This document shows, piece by piece, positions 11,201 through 24,487 of a DNA stretch of 64,000 bases. The DNA comes from Diphasiastrum complanatum (lineage: Eukaryota; Streptophyta; Lycopodiopsida; Lycopodiales; Lycopodiaceae): NCBI GenBank assembly GCA_029204225.1, contig CM055102.1, positions 46,102,252-46,166,251 of the forward strand. The letters run 5' to 3'. Position 1 is the stretch's first letter, and every line of letters begins with the position of its first letter. Both the position numbers and the translations under genes were made by a program. The notes beneath the pieces are model-generated. The model was not told where the DNA came from. It made no database searches and was given only the letters and a program-made list of their open reading frames with translations.

Positions 11201-11364
11201 CTTTAGAGTTCTTGCCATTCGGTGGGAAAAAGCCACATGACCTTACCAACCGCGAGAGACTTGAGTGGTTTGCAGAGCAACTTATCAAGGAGCGTGAAGC
11301 AAGAGCTACAAGAAAATTAACAAATGGCTCACATATATCTACAAGTGAGGTTAAAGTTGGTTGA
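8283..11364 (+). CDS. Patatin-like phospholipase, class III type (two exons)
   Basis: Exons 8283-9248 and 11098-11364 join in phase 0 (CAG|GTAGGA, GGGCAG|GTG) to a 410-residue lipid acyl hydrolase that should cleave fatty acids from membrane phospho- or galactolipids. ATG 8283 is the first in-frame Met. The patatin domain starts at about residue 31: the oxyanion loop DGGGMRG is 38-44, DYFDIGTGTSVG gives the nucleophile elbow G-T-S-V-G with Ser80, and DGG at 228-230 supplies the catalytic Asp228. LILSLGTG is 261-268. RLWEVIRASSAVPGLWKP and ITHVLHNK resemble plant class III patatin-like enzymes. Exon 2 adds the expected tail (LEFLPFGGKK, ERLEWFAEQLI). No signal peptide or membrane segment is visible, so it is probably cytosolic. 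Unusually for class III, Ser is kept in the elbow. The 1.85-kb intron holds nothing recognisable. Confidence 0.92.
9249..11097 (+). other. Intron of the phospholipase gene
   Basis: GT at 9249 and AG at 11097 bound a 1849-bp intron. Both ORFs that run through it (a hydrophobic one on + at 9414 and an acidic one on - at 9423-9698) lack similarity to anything I know and are treated as chance. No transposon end was recognised. Confidence 0.75.
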
Positions 11365-11553
11365 TGAATGCATGTTCATACTCCCATAGAGTGTGGTCCT
11401 GTAAACTTTCACCCAACAAAACTAAAAGCTTGAAGGATTGCTTCAATGTCCTTCCTTAAAAGTCCTAGCTCTCTTCATTTTTGCCCACAATGAGCAATAG
11501 CACATTAAGTGCTTCATGTCCTATATGTATATTTTGATGATTTCATGTAGTTT

Positions 11554-12130
11554 GGTGTTTGACTACAAATATTGTAGTCATTTTGAAGCTAAAATTTGGT
11601 CACTTATACTCAAGTTTCAATGTAAAGTTGGAAGGTATCATTGTCAATATTCAATCTATAAAAAATCTAATTTCTAGGAGCATGTTGTAGTTCTTTGAGG
11701 TGTTGATTATGTTTGATTGTCATTTGCTATGAGAAAGAACTAGCACTTATTAATGTTCTTGCTAGTGCCATACTTGGTGTTTGACTACAAACTTCTTAGT
11801 CAATTTAAAGCCATAATTTGGCCACTTCACTCAACTTTCGCCCATAAGTTGGAGGGCATCATTATCACTCTTTAATTTGTAAGTAATATGTATGATTTTT
11901 GTAGTGCATGTTCTAGTACATTGAAGTGTTAGTTATGTTTGATTGTCAATCAGTACAAGAAAGAATACCACTCGTTGATGTTCTAATTGCAAGTGTCATC
12001 ATTGTCACTCTTTAATTTGTAAATAATATGTTTGACTTTCGTAGAGCATGTTGTAGTACTTTGAAGTGTCAATAATGTTTGATTGTCAATCACTACAAGA
12101 AAGAACTACCACTCATTGATGTCTGCCATT
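11554..12130. repeat. Degenerate tandem repeat, ~221-bp unit
   Basis: Unit 1 (from 11554) and unit 2 (from 11775) both begin GGTGTTTGACTACAAA and contain GAGCATGTTGTAG / TGCATGTTCTAG and TTATGTTTGATTGTCA. A third, 5'-shortened copy begins near 11995 (ATCATTGTCACTCTTTAATT) and ends near 12130. The array lies about 190 bp after the phospholipase stop codon and may overlap its 3' untranslated region. Confidence 0.75.
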
Positions 12131-12786
12131 TGCTAAATATCTTTGACACTTTTGTGCTTGTCTTCATCTATAGTCAATAGAGCCATATTTGATATTTTTC
12201 ATTCCTTCAAAAATTCCTTTGAATTGATCCGACACCTTGGTTTAAGACTCTCTTAGAATGGTCCAATGGTCAAACTCCTTGGTATATGTTTTGGCACCTG
12301 CCTCTCCTCAACAATGCTCAAAACGATTTGTTGTAGCTTTTGAAAACGAAATTCAAAATGGGACCCTATTTTCATGAACTTTGCAAATGATTCTAATGTT
12401 GTTAAACACATCATTGCCTCATACTCTATTTTCTTTTTGTTTGCTCATATACATATAAAAAATCTCTTATTTGCAAATGTTAAGTATACTACAGCCTTTC
12501 TTCCGAACAACAAAATGAGTTTGTTATCCTAGAAAGTGTGTTCCTCTTCTTCCAAAAGCAGAGGTAATGGTATCAATACCTTTTAGATTTTGTTGTCATC
12601 ATCTTAAATTGAAATTGTCCCCATGTCTCAAAACCTTTCCTATTTAGGGAGGTGGATTGAAGTTTAGAAATCCTGGTAAATTTTTTGCCGAATTCTTAAC
12701 TGCTTTCCAATGTCAAAAAAAAGTAAAACATTTCGTCTAATGTAAGATTTGAGCTTTGAATATTGTTCTATACTTCCTTCAAAAGT
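12131..12786. other. Intergenic, no gene seen
   Basis: Ordinary AT-rich sequence between the tandem repeat and the next LTR. I found no coding domain or terminal repeat. Confidence 0.5.
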
Positions 12787-13627
12787 AGGTGAGCTCTGAA
12801 ATTGATTTACCCTTATAGCCAAGTGATCGCAAAGCGAAGCGAAACACGAAGTGAAGGGATTCACGAACAAGATCAGTTCGTCAAGAATTCAGATATGATC
12901 ACTGGTCATCGTCGGCTATATCATTCCTACAATCCTTCAGAGTGTAGACAGACACTGCTGATCTACTTTAACAAATTAATGTAGCATTCAACTATATCAA
13001 ACCAAAGTGCGGAATTAAATGAGCAAGTGAATCAGACACACGAATAGAAGTAGACAAATTTATATTCAAGATCATACAGTCATACAGATTAATAATGTGC
13101 ACAACATCTACAATATCATCTATTGATTTTCTTGATTCTTCAAGCACTGCATGACAGATCCATGCAGTGCGTTGGCGTGAGAGAAATACAGTTCTCTCAT
13201 GAATCATGTCTCGCTTACTAGCGGACTTCTAGATCTACAAATCCTCTACAGAATTGTCTCGCACGCAGACAGACATGTATTCTATATTTTTCGTCTTCTG
13301 ACTTCTTGTCTTGCTTACTAGCATTACAATATTATGCATCAGAAAGTATATAGTTGCGTTGTGTAACTCCTAGATTAGAGTGATTATAAATCTACAACTA
13401 ATCACGAATTACAAGAGTGGCAGATTAGCCACGATCTAGAATACTCCTACTGATGTCATGATATCTGATCAAATATTTGTACCCCATGGTACTTGGCAGA
13501 TCTTCTTGGTCAGCTGAGGAGCACGACTGATTTCGTGTTTTGTTGTGTCGTGTCTTGTCGTCTTTTGTCAAAAATTTAGGATTGAAAGCTAGCAAAGTTT
13601 TGGCATTAGAAACACTTTGTTTCTTCA
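12787..13627 (-). repeat. LTR, copia family A
   Basis: This block is a direct repeat of 22508-23368 with many substitutions; both include CTATATCATTCCTACAATCCTT, the GCGTGAGAGAAATACAGTTC block and the GAATTACAAGAGTGGCAGATTAGCC block. Its minus-strand 5' end is TGAAGAAAC, the same start as the + LTR remnants at 48586 and 51285. The lower border is approximate because no primer site is attached. It is a solo or truncated LTR. Confidence 0.75.
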
Positions 13628-14229
13628 CAAATATCAAACTTTTGTAAGACTCTCACTTCCAAATCTTGTATATGTATGTCTAAAATTTTGTCTATAATGC
13701 AATACTACCATCCTAGTTTCGCAAATGAAAATAGCACTTTCTATGCCTTGAAATAACATGAGTTCATTGACATGTGCATCCCTCAACTTAAGAAAGATAA
13801 TTGTGCTTTCTATGGTGATGGCAACAACACACCATGCCTCATTGGTGATTATGATTAAACAACATTTTATTAGCTTGCTCTGACAAGAATGCATTTGCAT
13901 ATTGCCATGGACTTCTATGAGAAACAAGATGATTCATGTTTGGATATTAGAACCTCATTTATAAGTTATTCTTGTCAAATTTACATATTAATAGAGTTTT
14001 TTGGTAGACACAATCATATTATATATTCGTGTTACTTGGAAGACATTATTGCTTGAATTTCTAGATCCTTTTTAGTAGATTGTTAAATTATTTTTTAGAT
14101 TTGTTTTCAAGCTGTGAAATTGAGAGGGTGTTAAATTTATGAGGAATATTTAAATTATATACTACAAAAAGAAATTGGCTATTACATTATTCACATGTCA
14201 TTATATTTAGTTGGAATGGCGTTTGGTCA
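13628..14229. other. Intergenic, no gene seen
   Basis: No domain recognised. It separates the family A LTR from a gypsy integrase remnant. Confidence 0.5.
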
Positions 14230-14700
14230 GTATTTTTGTTGTATGCAGTTTGGAAAGCTTAAAGAGTCGCATATACTAATTTGATCCACTTGCTTCCATT
14301 GTTTTGATCAAAATGTTGCACATAATCTTATTAGAAGATTCAGCTTGGCCATTGCGTCTAGGATAGTAAGGCATGTTGAATAAATGGACTATGAAGAAAT
14401 CTTATAATGGGACCTTGATAGTCTCATCTACAAAGTGAGTTCCTCAATCACTAACAATATCAACTAGGTATCCTAAGCACACGCTGATATTTTCATAAAG
14501 GAACTTAATGATAGATCTAGCATCTGCTAATTGAACTGCTTTCGCTTCAACCCTACATGGATGAATAGGGCCAATGTAATCAAGGCCCCATTTCTTGAAT
14601 GGTGCTTGTGGTAGAACCGGTTGTAGTGGTTCATAGTTTGCTTTTGTTGACCTGTGTGCCCTTTGGCACACATCACATCTTTGAATGTAGATCATCAGGA
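14230..14700 (-). pseudogene. Ty3/gypsy integrase fragment
   Basis: On the minus strand the ORF 14444-14695 reads the end of the zinc-binding region and the start of the catalytic core (RCDVCQRAHRSTKANYEPLQ, KWGLDYIGPIHP). After 14444 the core continues with stops (GTHFVDETIKVPL, then YYPRRNGQAESSNKIMCNIL, containing the NGQAE motif of the third catalytic block). The segment between is shortened. No LTR is attached. It is a different lineage from the chromodomain element at 2217-3215. Confidence 0.8.
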
Positions 14701-14809
14701 TAATGATTTATGTGGACAATGTAGATGTTGCACTATATTATGTCTACAATGTACTCAGATGATCTTCTAGCTCTGTTGCTTTGATTCAAGACACATGATT
14801 TGCCATATA

Positions 14810-15345
14810 GTACTGCTTGTTGTTGCGAGTGTACGGACTACCACAAGTAGAGAACAGTACCTTAACTTCCTAATCAATCCCACAAATTGCAAGGAACCAA
14901 ATGGAAATAGCAAATATCAAGTGTAGAGATCACCAACAACATTGATAGAAGGAAAACCAATCTTTTACTCATAAATTGAGAAACCATCACATATTTATAC
15001 ATAAGTAGCTTGGATCTGAGCATTTTAGGACTACTCTGAACTCATCATAATCTAACCCTAACATCCAACCTAATAGGTCATTGGATCCACCCTAATGAGG
15101 GGTCTAGATCTCGAGATCCAAAAACAATGTAAAACTTGCTATTTTTGGCTCCTACTTTTTCTCTAGCCTATCTATGTACATTTTGGCCTCATTTCAAAGG
15201 TGCCCTTACAAATTAGGACATGGAATAAACTTATTGAAAAACATCCTATGCTATTTGGCATGTGTGACATGGCTTAACATGGCCAAATTGCCAATTACAA
15301 GTCATATGACCAAAATTGGTCCAAACTAGCTTGTGAAATTTTAAC
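14810..15345 (-). repeat. LTR, family C-like, with polypurine tract
   Basis: Read on the minus strand it starts TTAAAATTTCACAAGC directly after a polypurine tract (GTGAGGAGGAACG, 15346-15358), so this is the 3' LTR of a minus-strand element. A TATA-like ATGTATAAATATG lies at about 14991-15003 on the same strand. The start resembles the family C LTR at 3745-4560. The 3' border is approximate. Confidence 0.5.
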
Positions 15346-15469
15346 CGTTCCTCCTCACAACTAGTTTGATCTAACATAGATCTACTATTCACTCCAAGAG
15401 ATGATCTTAACTTTATGAATCAGTAGACAATGTTTTTCGGTAATAAATAACTGAAGAAAAAAAAACAGC

Positions 15470-15650
15470 GGAATGTGTAGCTATTGTAAGCAAGCATCAC
15501 ATCATTCATAGATTGCACATGTCTGGCAGAATGCGAAAATCATTTTCATTATCAGAAGTAAAGTTTACATCAAAAATTTTGAGCATTGTACGGATCCCAA
15601 ACAGCGTGTTACCGCAAGAGAGTGTCTCTCTCTCATGAATGGTAAGTGTG
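15470..15650 (-). repeat. Family A LTR fragment
   Basis: Minus-strand reading CATGAGAGAGAGACACTCTC then GCGGTAACACGCTG and AATTTTTGATG parallels 52083-52160 of the + family A 3' LTR (CGTGAGAGAGAACATCTCTC, GCGCCAACGCGCTG). It is separated from the family A reverse transcriptase only by a CT microsatellite. Confidence 0.6.
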
Positions 15651-15661
15651 GCTTACTAATG

Positions 15662-18471
<2,810 letters not shown>

Positions 18472-18692
18472 GAAGGAATCTGAGATGGGCCGCTCTAATA
18501 TCATTGAAAGAATTCGTGCAAGATGTTTTTGAACTCTGATCTCTGATGCAGATGTTGGATAGAGTCGATATAATAGTTGTAGCTATTGCCTTGTCTTCCA
18601 CAATATCATTAATGATTTAAAATATAGAAAATTTGTCTTTTCTAAAGGCTCAATGAAGACATCTACCTCTTAGTCATGTGTAGATTCTAAAA
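18472..18692. other. Truncated 5' LTR stub of the minus family A element
   Basis: The primer-site neighbourhood appears twice in slightly different form (CTCTGATATCACTGAAGGAAT at 18460 and CTCTAATATCATTGAAAGAAT at 18492), a local duplication. The rest to 18692 is probably a decayed LTR end; it could not be matched along its length to the other copies. Confidence 0.3.
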
Positions 18693-19052
18693 TTACTCTA
18701 TTGCCTTAGAGTTAGCCTTCTCAAACACAAAATGGTAATGAGTTTCAATATGCTTCATACGTGCATGAATAACAATATTTTTTACAATATGTATACAACT
18801 TTGGCTATCAAAGAATATGGTGGTGGCTTCACATTGGAATAATAACAACTCTAAAAGATTGGCTTCATTTTCATCACCATTTGGTTTCATCAGTGTAGAA
18901 ACTAGCTTCAAATCCAACTTCTGAAATTTTTTAAAACCATCACATATGTATTTTGATTGAGAAAGAAATAGTCGGTACTCATAATGCCATACCTCATTTC
19001 CAAGGCAAAAATGTAACTCACCCAAATGTTTCATTTCGATCTCCAAGGACAA
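18693..19052 (-). pseudogene. Copia reverse transcriptase / RNase H fragment
   Basis: The ORF reads KHLGELHFCLGNEVW and FLSQSKYICDGFKKF, the copia segment after YVDD, then jumps to the RNase H end (FFDSQSCIHIVKN, RMKHIETHYHFV). About 150 residues between the two are deleted. It sits against a plus-oriented family B LTR end, so it belonged to another element. Confidence 0.8.
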
Positions 19053-19179
19053 GCCATGTTTGACTTTTTCTAGTATCTTCTCACAACTTCTCTAATCCTA
19101 CTATGCCGAAACCACCATGACGAAATACAATCTAATATCAATCCAAACATCAAAATCATACTAACAAACCAAAGTTCAT

Positions 19180-19479
19180 GTTGATTGCTCCTTGGGAATG
19201 TTGCCAAAATTGAAGAGACTTTTCTTGATTGGATTCTCTCTCTGCCCAAGGGAGGGCATTTTCATACTTAGTTTGTTGTAATACAAGTCTCCACATGTGT
19301 GAAACTATTGTATGGTTGATTTATGCATGTAGTAATGTGCTCTTGCCTTAGATTTATGGAATAGATCTTGGTTTTCAATCTGTGTAATCTATGTGCAATC
19401 ACAAAGTCTTACGAGATCAATAACACACTTTTGGGCACTCCCACATGTGTGAATTTCAACATGGTATCAGATCTAGCCT
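19180..19479 (+). repeat. Family B LTR, 3' portion, with primer site
   Basis: Matches the end of the LTR at 45321-45993 (CTCTCTGCCC, CTTAGTTTG, GGTTGATTTATGCATGTAG, GCAATCACAAAGTCTTA, CACATGTGTGAA) and ends in CAACA before TGGTATCAGATC, a primer binding site. The left part is truncated. Confidence 0.75.
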
Positions 19480-19504
19480 AAACTATCCATGCATTTGTCA
19501 AGAT

Positions 19505-20131
19505 TGATCTACACTCTAAAGGATTGTAGGAATGATATAGCCGGCAGTGACCAGCAATTATATCTGAATTTCTGACGAACTGATTTAATTCACAAATGCT
19601 TTTGCTTCGTGTTTCGATTCGTTTTGCTTCGCGATCACTTAACTATAAGTGTAAATCAATTTCAAAGCTCACTTAAGTTTCATTTCTTTCGTTTCGTTTC
19701 ATTTCATCTTGTTTCGTTTCGTTTCATTTCATCTTGTTTCGTTTCGTTTCATTTCATCTTGTTTCGTTTCGTTTCATTTCATCTTGTTTCGTTTCGTTAT
19801 GTTTTGTCTCGTTACAGAGCTTGATTGATCTTTTCGTGAATTCTTCTCTTTCGTCTAGTTTCGCTTCATTTCGTTTCGTTTCGTGATCTCTATGCTTCTA
19901 GCATGAATCAATGTTAGAGCTTGTTTAAGTTTCGCTTCGCTTCACTTCATTTCGTTTTCTTCTAGATCTCATCTCGTTTCATTTTGTTGTGGTACAAAGC
20001 TTGATTGATCCAACACAAATTATTCTCGAACAAAAATAATTCAACTTTTGTGAATCGTTCGAGACTTTGATTAGTTTGTCACCAGAGTTCTAGCTGTAAT
20101 TTGTATTTTCTGAATGCACATTTCGCATCAG
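19505..20131 (+). repeat. Family A LTR (3' half) with primer site
   Basis: The segment 19505-19665 is the reverse complement of 12790-12930 and 22510-22640 (GGATTGTAGGAATGATATAG, GCGATCACTT). It runs through a minisatellite and further TTTCG-rich sequence to about 20131 and is followed by TGGTATCAGAGCC (20132-20144), the primer site. It therefore serves as the 5' LTR of the internal-deletion copy that follows. Confidence 0.7.
19686..19800. repeat. 25-bp minisatellite in the family A LTR
   Basis: The word ATTTCATCTT recurs at 19701, 19726, 19751 and 19776, an exact 25-bp period of about four units made of TTTCG/TTTCA blocks. It inflates Phe-Arg-Ser frames that are not genes. Confidence 0.9.
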
Positions 20132-20246
20132 TGGTATCAGAGCCTACCTTTGTCATAGTCTGACATAGCCAAAAGACTATCAGATTCAGGAGGCTAAGCA
20201 TTGAAACAAAGAACCATTAACAAGTGAGAACACAAATTCATGAGAA

Positions 20247-21345
20247 ATGGCTTCAATTAGCAACATACAATCCAAGATCTGTACAGTTCTGGATTCATCA
20301 GGATCTAACTTCCTAGCATGGAAGGTAAAGACCTCGCTGATACTAAAGGGAGAAGGATTATTCCCCTGGGTAGATGGCACTGAGGAGATGCCTACAACAA
20401 CAGACAAGGAGCTACGTGAATGGAGGGAGAAGAATGACAAGGCAGTAGCCTTGTTATCATCATCCATCGAAAGATCATCATTGTAGCTGTGTATGTGGAC
20501 GACACTCTGATACTCTACAAGAGTGAGAAGCTTATTGCTGAAGTGAAGAATGATATCTCGAAACATTTCGAGATTGCAGATCTGGGAGAAGCTAGGTGTT
20601 AGCTTGGCTTACAGATTGGCATGGACTATGAGAGAGGTAAATTTTACCTTTATCAATCTAGATATACAAAGAAAATCCTAGAAGATTTCAGAATGCCGAA
20701 TACTCCAATGCTTGCAGGAACAGTAGTAACGAACAAAAATTGTTCGAGGACTGAAGAAGAAAGAGAATTTATACAGCTTACACCATATAGAAAGCTGATT
20801 GGATCATTGATGTACCTTGCAGATAACACACGTCCTGACATTGCTTATGTCATGGTCAGGATGAGCCAATTCTGTACAAATCCAGGTTCGACTCATTGGA
20901 AGATTGCAAAACGAATTTTGCAATACCTTCAATTAACAAAAGATTTTGGTATGTATTATTGTCGTGATGTAGGGTTCCAGATGCTTTCCTATAGTGATGC
21001 TAGCTGGGCATCTCTCAAGGACGACTACATAAGCGTCTCAGGAGGATACATCATCGTGTGAGCAGCAATTCTCTAGGTCAACAAGAAACAGACCATTGCA
21101 GCTCAGTCATCCTGTGAAGCAAAGTACATTGCAGCAGCAAAGATGGCCAACAAAATAATTTGGCTCAAACAGTTCCTTGACGAATTGGGTGAAATACGAA
21201 ATGAACCTCTGGTTTTGTAGATGGACAACACATTTGCAATACATCTGACAAAAGACCCTATGTTTCACTCAAGAACGAAACACATTGTGATCAAGTACCA
21301 CTTGATAAGGAATCTAATTGGAAAGAAGATGTTGCAGACTACTTT
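20247..21345 (+). pseudogene. Copia family A, gag fused to reverse transcriptase/RNase H by deletion
   Basis: ATG 20247 opens an N-terminal gag (MASISNIQSKICTVLDSSGS, WREKNDKAVALLSSS). At about 20475 it passes directly into the reverse transcriptase at AVYVDDTLILYKSEK, so the rest of gag, protease, integrase and the first half of reverse transcriptase are missing. The copy continues through LIGSLMYLADNTRPDIAY, SYSDASWASLKDD and RNase H (QSSCEAKYIAAAKMAN, FHSRTKHIVIKYHL) with stops at 20601, 21060, 21075 and 21218. It ends abruptly at about 21345 where an opposite-strand family E fragment begins. Confidence 0.88.
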
Positions 21346-22184
21346 CATTATGAAAGTGATGAAATAGACTGCATCTCCTAAGGATGGAGTTGGCACTGGA
21401 CCACAGAGATCACTATGTACAAGATCTAATACATGCTTTGATTTTATGGAATGTGATTTATGTTGCTGCTGCACCTGATTCTTGCCCTTGGAATGATCTT
21501 TCTTCTTGGTGTATAGAGCCATGGATTTGTCTTTGATAGATGGACTGCTAGTCTTTCTTCACTTTCTTCTTGAGGAAGATGAATGATCACCTTTTAAAGA
21601 TTGAGGTCGGGTTGTGTGAAGATCATCACTACAAAGTATTCATATGACTTTGGATGAGAAGAAAGCAAGGTCATAACGACATCATCATCTCGAATAGAAC
21701 ATCCTAAAGCTGATAACTGATCTAACAGGGACTTGAAGCTGTTGATGTGAGAAGTGATGGTAGTAGAATTAGACATGCTAAGAGTAAAGAACTTTCTTCT
21801 AAGATGTAATCTTGTGGTTACATCGTGAGTCTCATAGAGACTTGATTACAAGTCCAGTGCTTCCTTAGAGGTTTTGCACGTGGTAACATGAGATATTTGG
21901 GAGTCGGCCAGATTGAGTGTGATACATGCTAAGGCCTTCTGATATTCAATCATCCAAGCCTTTGCTTGATCACCATCTTCTAGTTTTAGGTCTGCACCTT
22001 CTACTACATCCCAAAGATCTCTATCTATCAATATCATTCTAAGTTTCAATTTCCAGATGTAGAAATTAGAACCATTGAACTTGTCAATGACTCTATCTTC
22101 ACTGAGTGATGAAGATGAAGAGCTACCTATATGAGACATGATAAACGGTATACAAATAGAACAAACTTAATCTCCTAGTTTATT
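21346..22184 (-). pseudogene. Copia family E, gag fused to integrase by deletion (minus copy)
   Basis: ATG at 22137-22139 begins gag (MSHIGSSSSSSLSEDRVID, SNFYIWKLKLRMILIDRDLW), closely related to the + gag at 24488. The leader above it (AAACTAGGAGATTAAGTTTG) matches the leader at 24440-24487. After KGKNQVQQQHK the frame jumps to the integrase start (SHSIKSKHVLDLVHSDLCGP), skipping the zinc knuckle and protease. It ends near 21346 at YFITFI against the + family A copy. Confidence 0.88.
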
Positions 22185-22507
22185 TGGACTATAATTAGAT
22201 CCCTTATCAAGTGGTACTTGATCACAATGTGACACAAGGTCTTTTGTCAGATGTATTGCAAATGTGTTGTCCATCTGCAAAACCAGAGGTTCATTCCTCG
22301 TTTCATCCAGTTCGTCAAGGAACTGTTTGAGCCAAATTATTTCGTTGGCCATTTTTGCTGCTGCAACATACTCTGCTTTGCAGGATGACTGAGCCACAAT
22401 CGTCTGTTTCTTGCTGATCTATAGAATTGCTACTCCTGACGCGATGGTGTATCCTCTTGAGACACTTTTGCAGTCGTCCTTGAGAGATGCCCAACTAGCA
22501 TCACTAT
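22185..22507 (-). pseudogene. Copia family A RNase H fragment (minus copy)
   Basis: Minus-strand reading CKAEYVAAAKMANEIIWLKQ and EPLVLQMDNTFAIHLTKD. This block is an inverted copy of 20990-21325, about 90% alike by eye, with an 18-bp deletion where the + copy has FHSRTK. On the minus strand it directly follows an LTR, so everything from the leader to RNase H is deleted. Confidence 0.85.
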
Positions 22508-23368
22508 AGGAATTGATCTACGCTTATAGCCAAGTGATTGCGAAGCGAAACGAAGCGAAAGCACTCGCGAACAAAATTATTTCGTCAAGAATTCATATAT
22601 AATTGCTGGTCACTGCCGACTATATCATTCCTACAATCCTTCAAAGTGTAGACAGACACTGCTGATCTACGTTAACAGATTAATATAGCATTCAACAAAA
22701 TTAAACCAATGTGCGAAATTCAATAAACAAGTGAATCAGATACACGAATAGTAACAGACTAATATTCATTTAAGATCATACAATCATTCAAAATAATATG
22801 TGCATAACAGTTACAATATTATCTATTGATCTTCTGATTTTTCAAGCATTGTGCGACAGATCCACACAGTGCATTGGCGTGAGAGAAATACAGTTCTCTC
22901 ACGAATAATGTCTCGCTTACTAGTGGACTTCTGGATCTACAAATTCTCTACAAAATTGTCTCACTCACAAGCGGAAATGTATTCTGTATTTTTTGTCTTA
23001 CTTCTTCTTGGTATTATGCATCAAACAGAAAGTATATAGTTCGCGAACTTTTTTTGTCGCATCGTGTAACTTCCAGATCAGAAAGATTAAACATCTCTAA
23101 CTAATCACGAATTACAAGAGTGGCAGATTAGCCACGATCTAGAGTACTTCTGCTGATGTCATGATATCTGATCAAATACTTGTACCCCTTGATACTTGAC
23201 TGATCTTCTTGGCCGTTCGTGGAGCAAGAATGATTTTGTGTCGCGAAACAATTTCTTGTCGTGTGTCACGAAATTGTTCACGAACAATTTTGTTTCTTGT
23301 GTCTTTTCTGTCAAAATCAAAGTGGAGAGCTAGCAAGGCTTTGGCACTAGAAACATTTTATTTCTTCA
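22508..23368 (-). repeat. LTR, copia family A
   Basis: Second long copy of the LTR at 12787-13627, same orientation, with the minus-strand 5' end TGAAGAAATAAAATG at 23368. Shared landmarks include GTGTAGACAGACACTGCTGATCTAC split by few changes and the GAATTACAAGAGTGG block. It fuses directly to RNase H at 22507. Confidence 0.82.
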
Positions 23369-23575
23369 TCGGCTAAGTCGTCAAGACACTGTCATCTATT
23401 CCTTTGTATTTCTACAGACTGTCAGGAAACAAGTGTATTTTTGCAGAGTATGCGACTATACAAGTATTTACAACAACTAGTGAATGGATCTAAATTAGCA
23501 GAGAGATAGGGATGGAGATGATAGAAATCCAGCATCTTGATGGATGCATGGATATCTTAGGTAGGCTCTGATACC
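23369..23575 (-). other. Leader remnant between two LTRs, with primer site
   Basis: Unassigned sequence ending in the reverse of a primer site (GGCTCTGATACCA, 23564-23575... TGGTATCAGAGCC on the minus strand) that belongs to the family B LTR to its right. Confidence 0.5.
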
Positions 23576-24300
23576 ATGTTCAATTTCACATGTGTGGGAG
23601 TCCCCAAAAGTGTGATTATAATCTCCTAAGATGTGGTGATTGCACATAGATCAAGCATAGATTGAAATCCAAGATCCACCTCACAATTCTAAGGCAAGAG
23701 CACAATGAAACATGCATAAATCATACACCAAAGTACATTCACCCATGTGGGAGACTTTGTGATGAAAAAACTAAGTATAAAACGTTTTTGCTCTCGAGTA
23801 GAGAGAGAATCCAACTACAAGCTCTCGGGTAGAGAGAGAAAGCAAGAAAAGTTCTAAGTGTAGAATCTCATTTAATCTCAAAAACCTAAGTATGGGAATG
23901 ATCTACCACACATACTAATAGGAACTTGAGGTAGAGCGGAGTGAAACATGATTGGACCCCTTCTTTCCCTCCTCTTAATTTGATTAGTTGAGTGACTTAT
24001 GAGCCTTCAAACTTGATTGGACCTATATTGGTGAAATCTCTCTTTTGATTGGTCACTAGATCTCATGCCAACACATAAGGATGAGTCACACATCCAACCT
24101 AATCATGACACTTGTTGCAAGCCTAAGCTAGCTCAAGCCACATTAATTTCTACTTTTGGCCTAATCATGAGTTTACAAGTGTATTTCCTCGAGTTGCCTC
24201 CTAAGCCAAAATTGGCCCTATTACCTACTCACATGTGGATGGACATACAAAAATTTGTCAAACCCCCTAACTCAACATAGATGACTTTTACAATTCTTCA
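23576..24300 (-). repeat. LTR, copia family B (complete)
   Basis: Read on the minus strand the block starts TGAAGAATTGTAAAAGTC and ends GTGAAATTGAACA, followed by the primer site TGGTATCAGAGCC. The + copy at 45321-45993 starts TGAAAAATACAAAAAGTC. Inside, two ACCCGAGAGC/TCTCTCTCTAC boxes and the GGTCCAATCA and TTTTATACTTAG blocks match the other B LTRs. About 725 bp. It interrupts the 5' LTR of the family E element at 24301. Confidence 0.85.
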
Positions 24301-24436
24301 CAGAAACTATTTGATTGATGGAAGAACACTGAGATTTATTATCAAAAAATATTGTCCATCATCATTATTGAATTGAAACAAGATTCTTGTTTCTTGTCAG
24401 TTTAGAAATTGTAATATCTGATTGGTATCAGAGCAT
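24301..24436 (+). repeat. Family E 5' LTR stub with primer site
   Basis: The last ~120 bp of an LTR (ending TGTAATATCTGA) before TGGTATCAGAGCATAG (24423-24438), the primer binding site for the family E element that starts at 24488. The rest of the LTR is lost or displaced by the family B LTR. Confidence 0.7.
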
Positions 24437-24487
24437 AGCTCAAATAAACCGAGAGATTAAGTTTGTTTCATTTATATTACTGTTATC

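Noticed and set aside
12088-12105. CACTACAAGAAAG resembling a CACTA terminal repeat
   Set aside because: It lies inside the tandem repeat; the equivalent positions in the other units read CAGTACAAGAAAG and GCTATGAGAAAG. No subterminal array is present.
19686-19800. Regularly spaced repeat considered as a CRISPR-like array
   Set aside because: Units are contiguous with no spacers and lie in a plant LTR.
19609-19824. Phe/Ser-rich ORF
   Set aside because: Generated by the TTTCG minisatellite in the LTR; no ortholog-like composition or start context.
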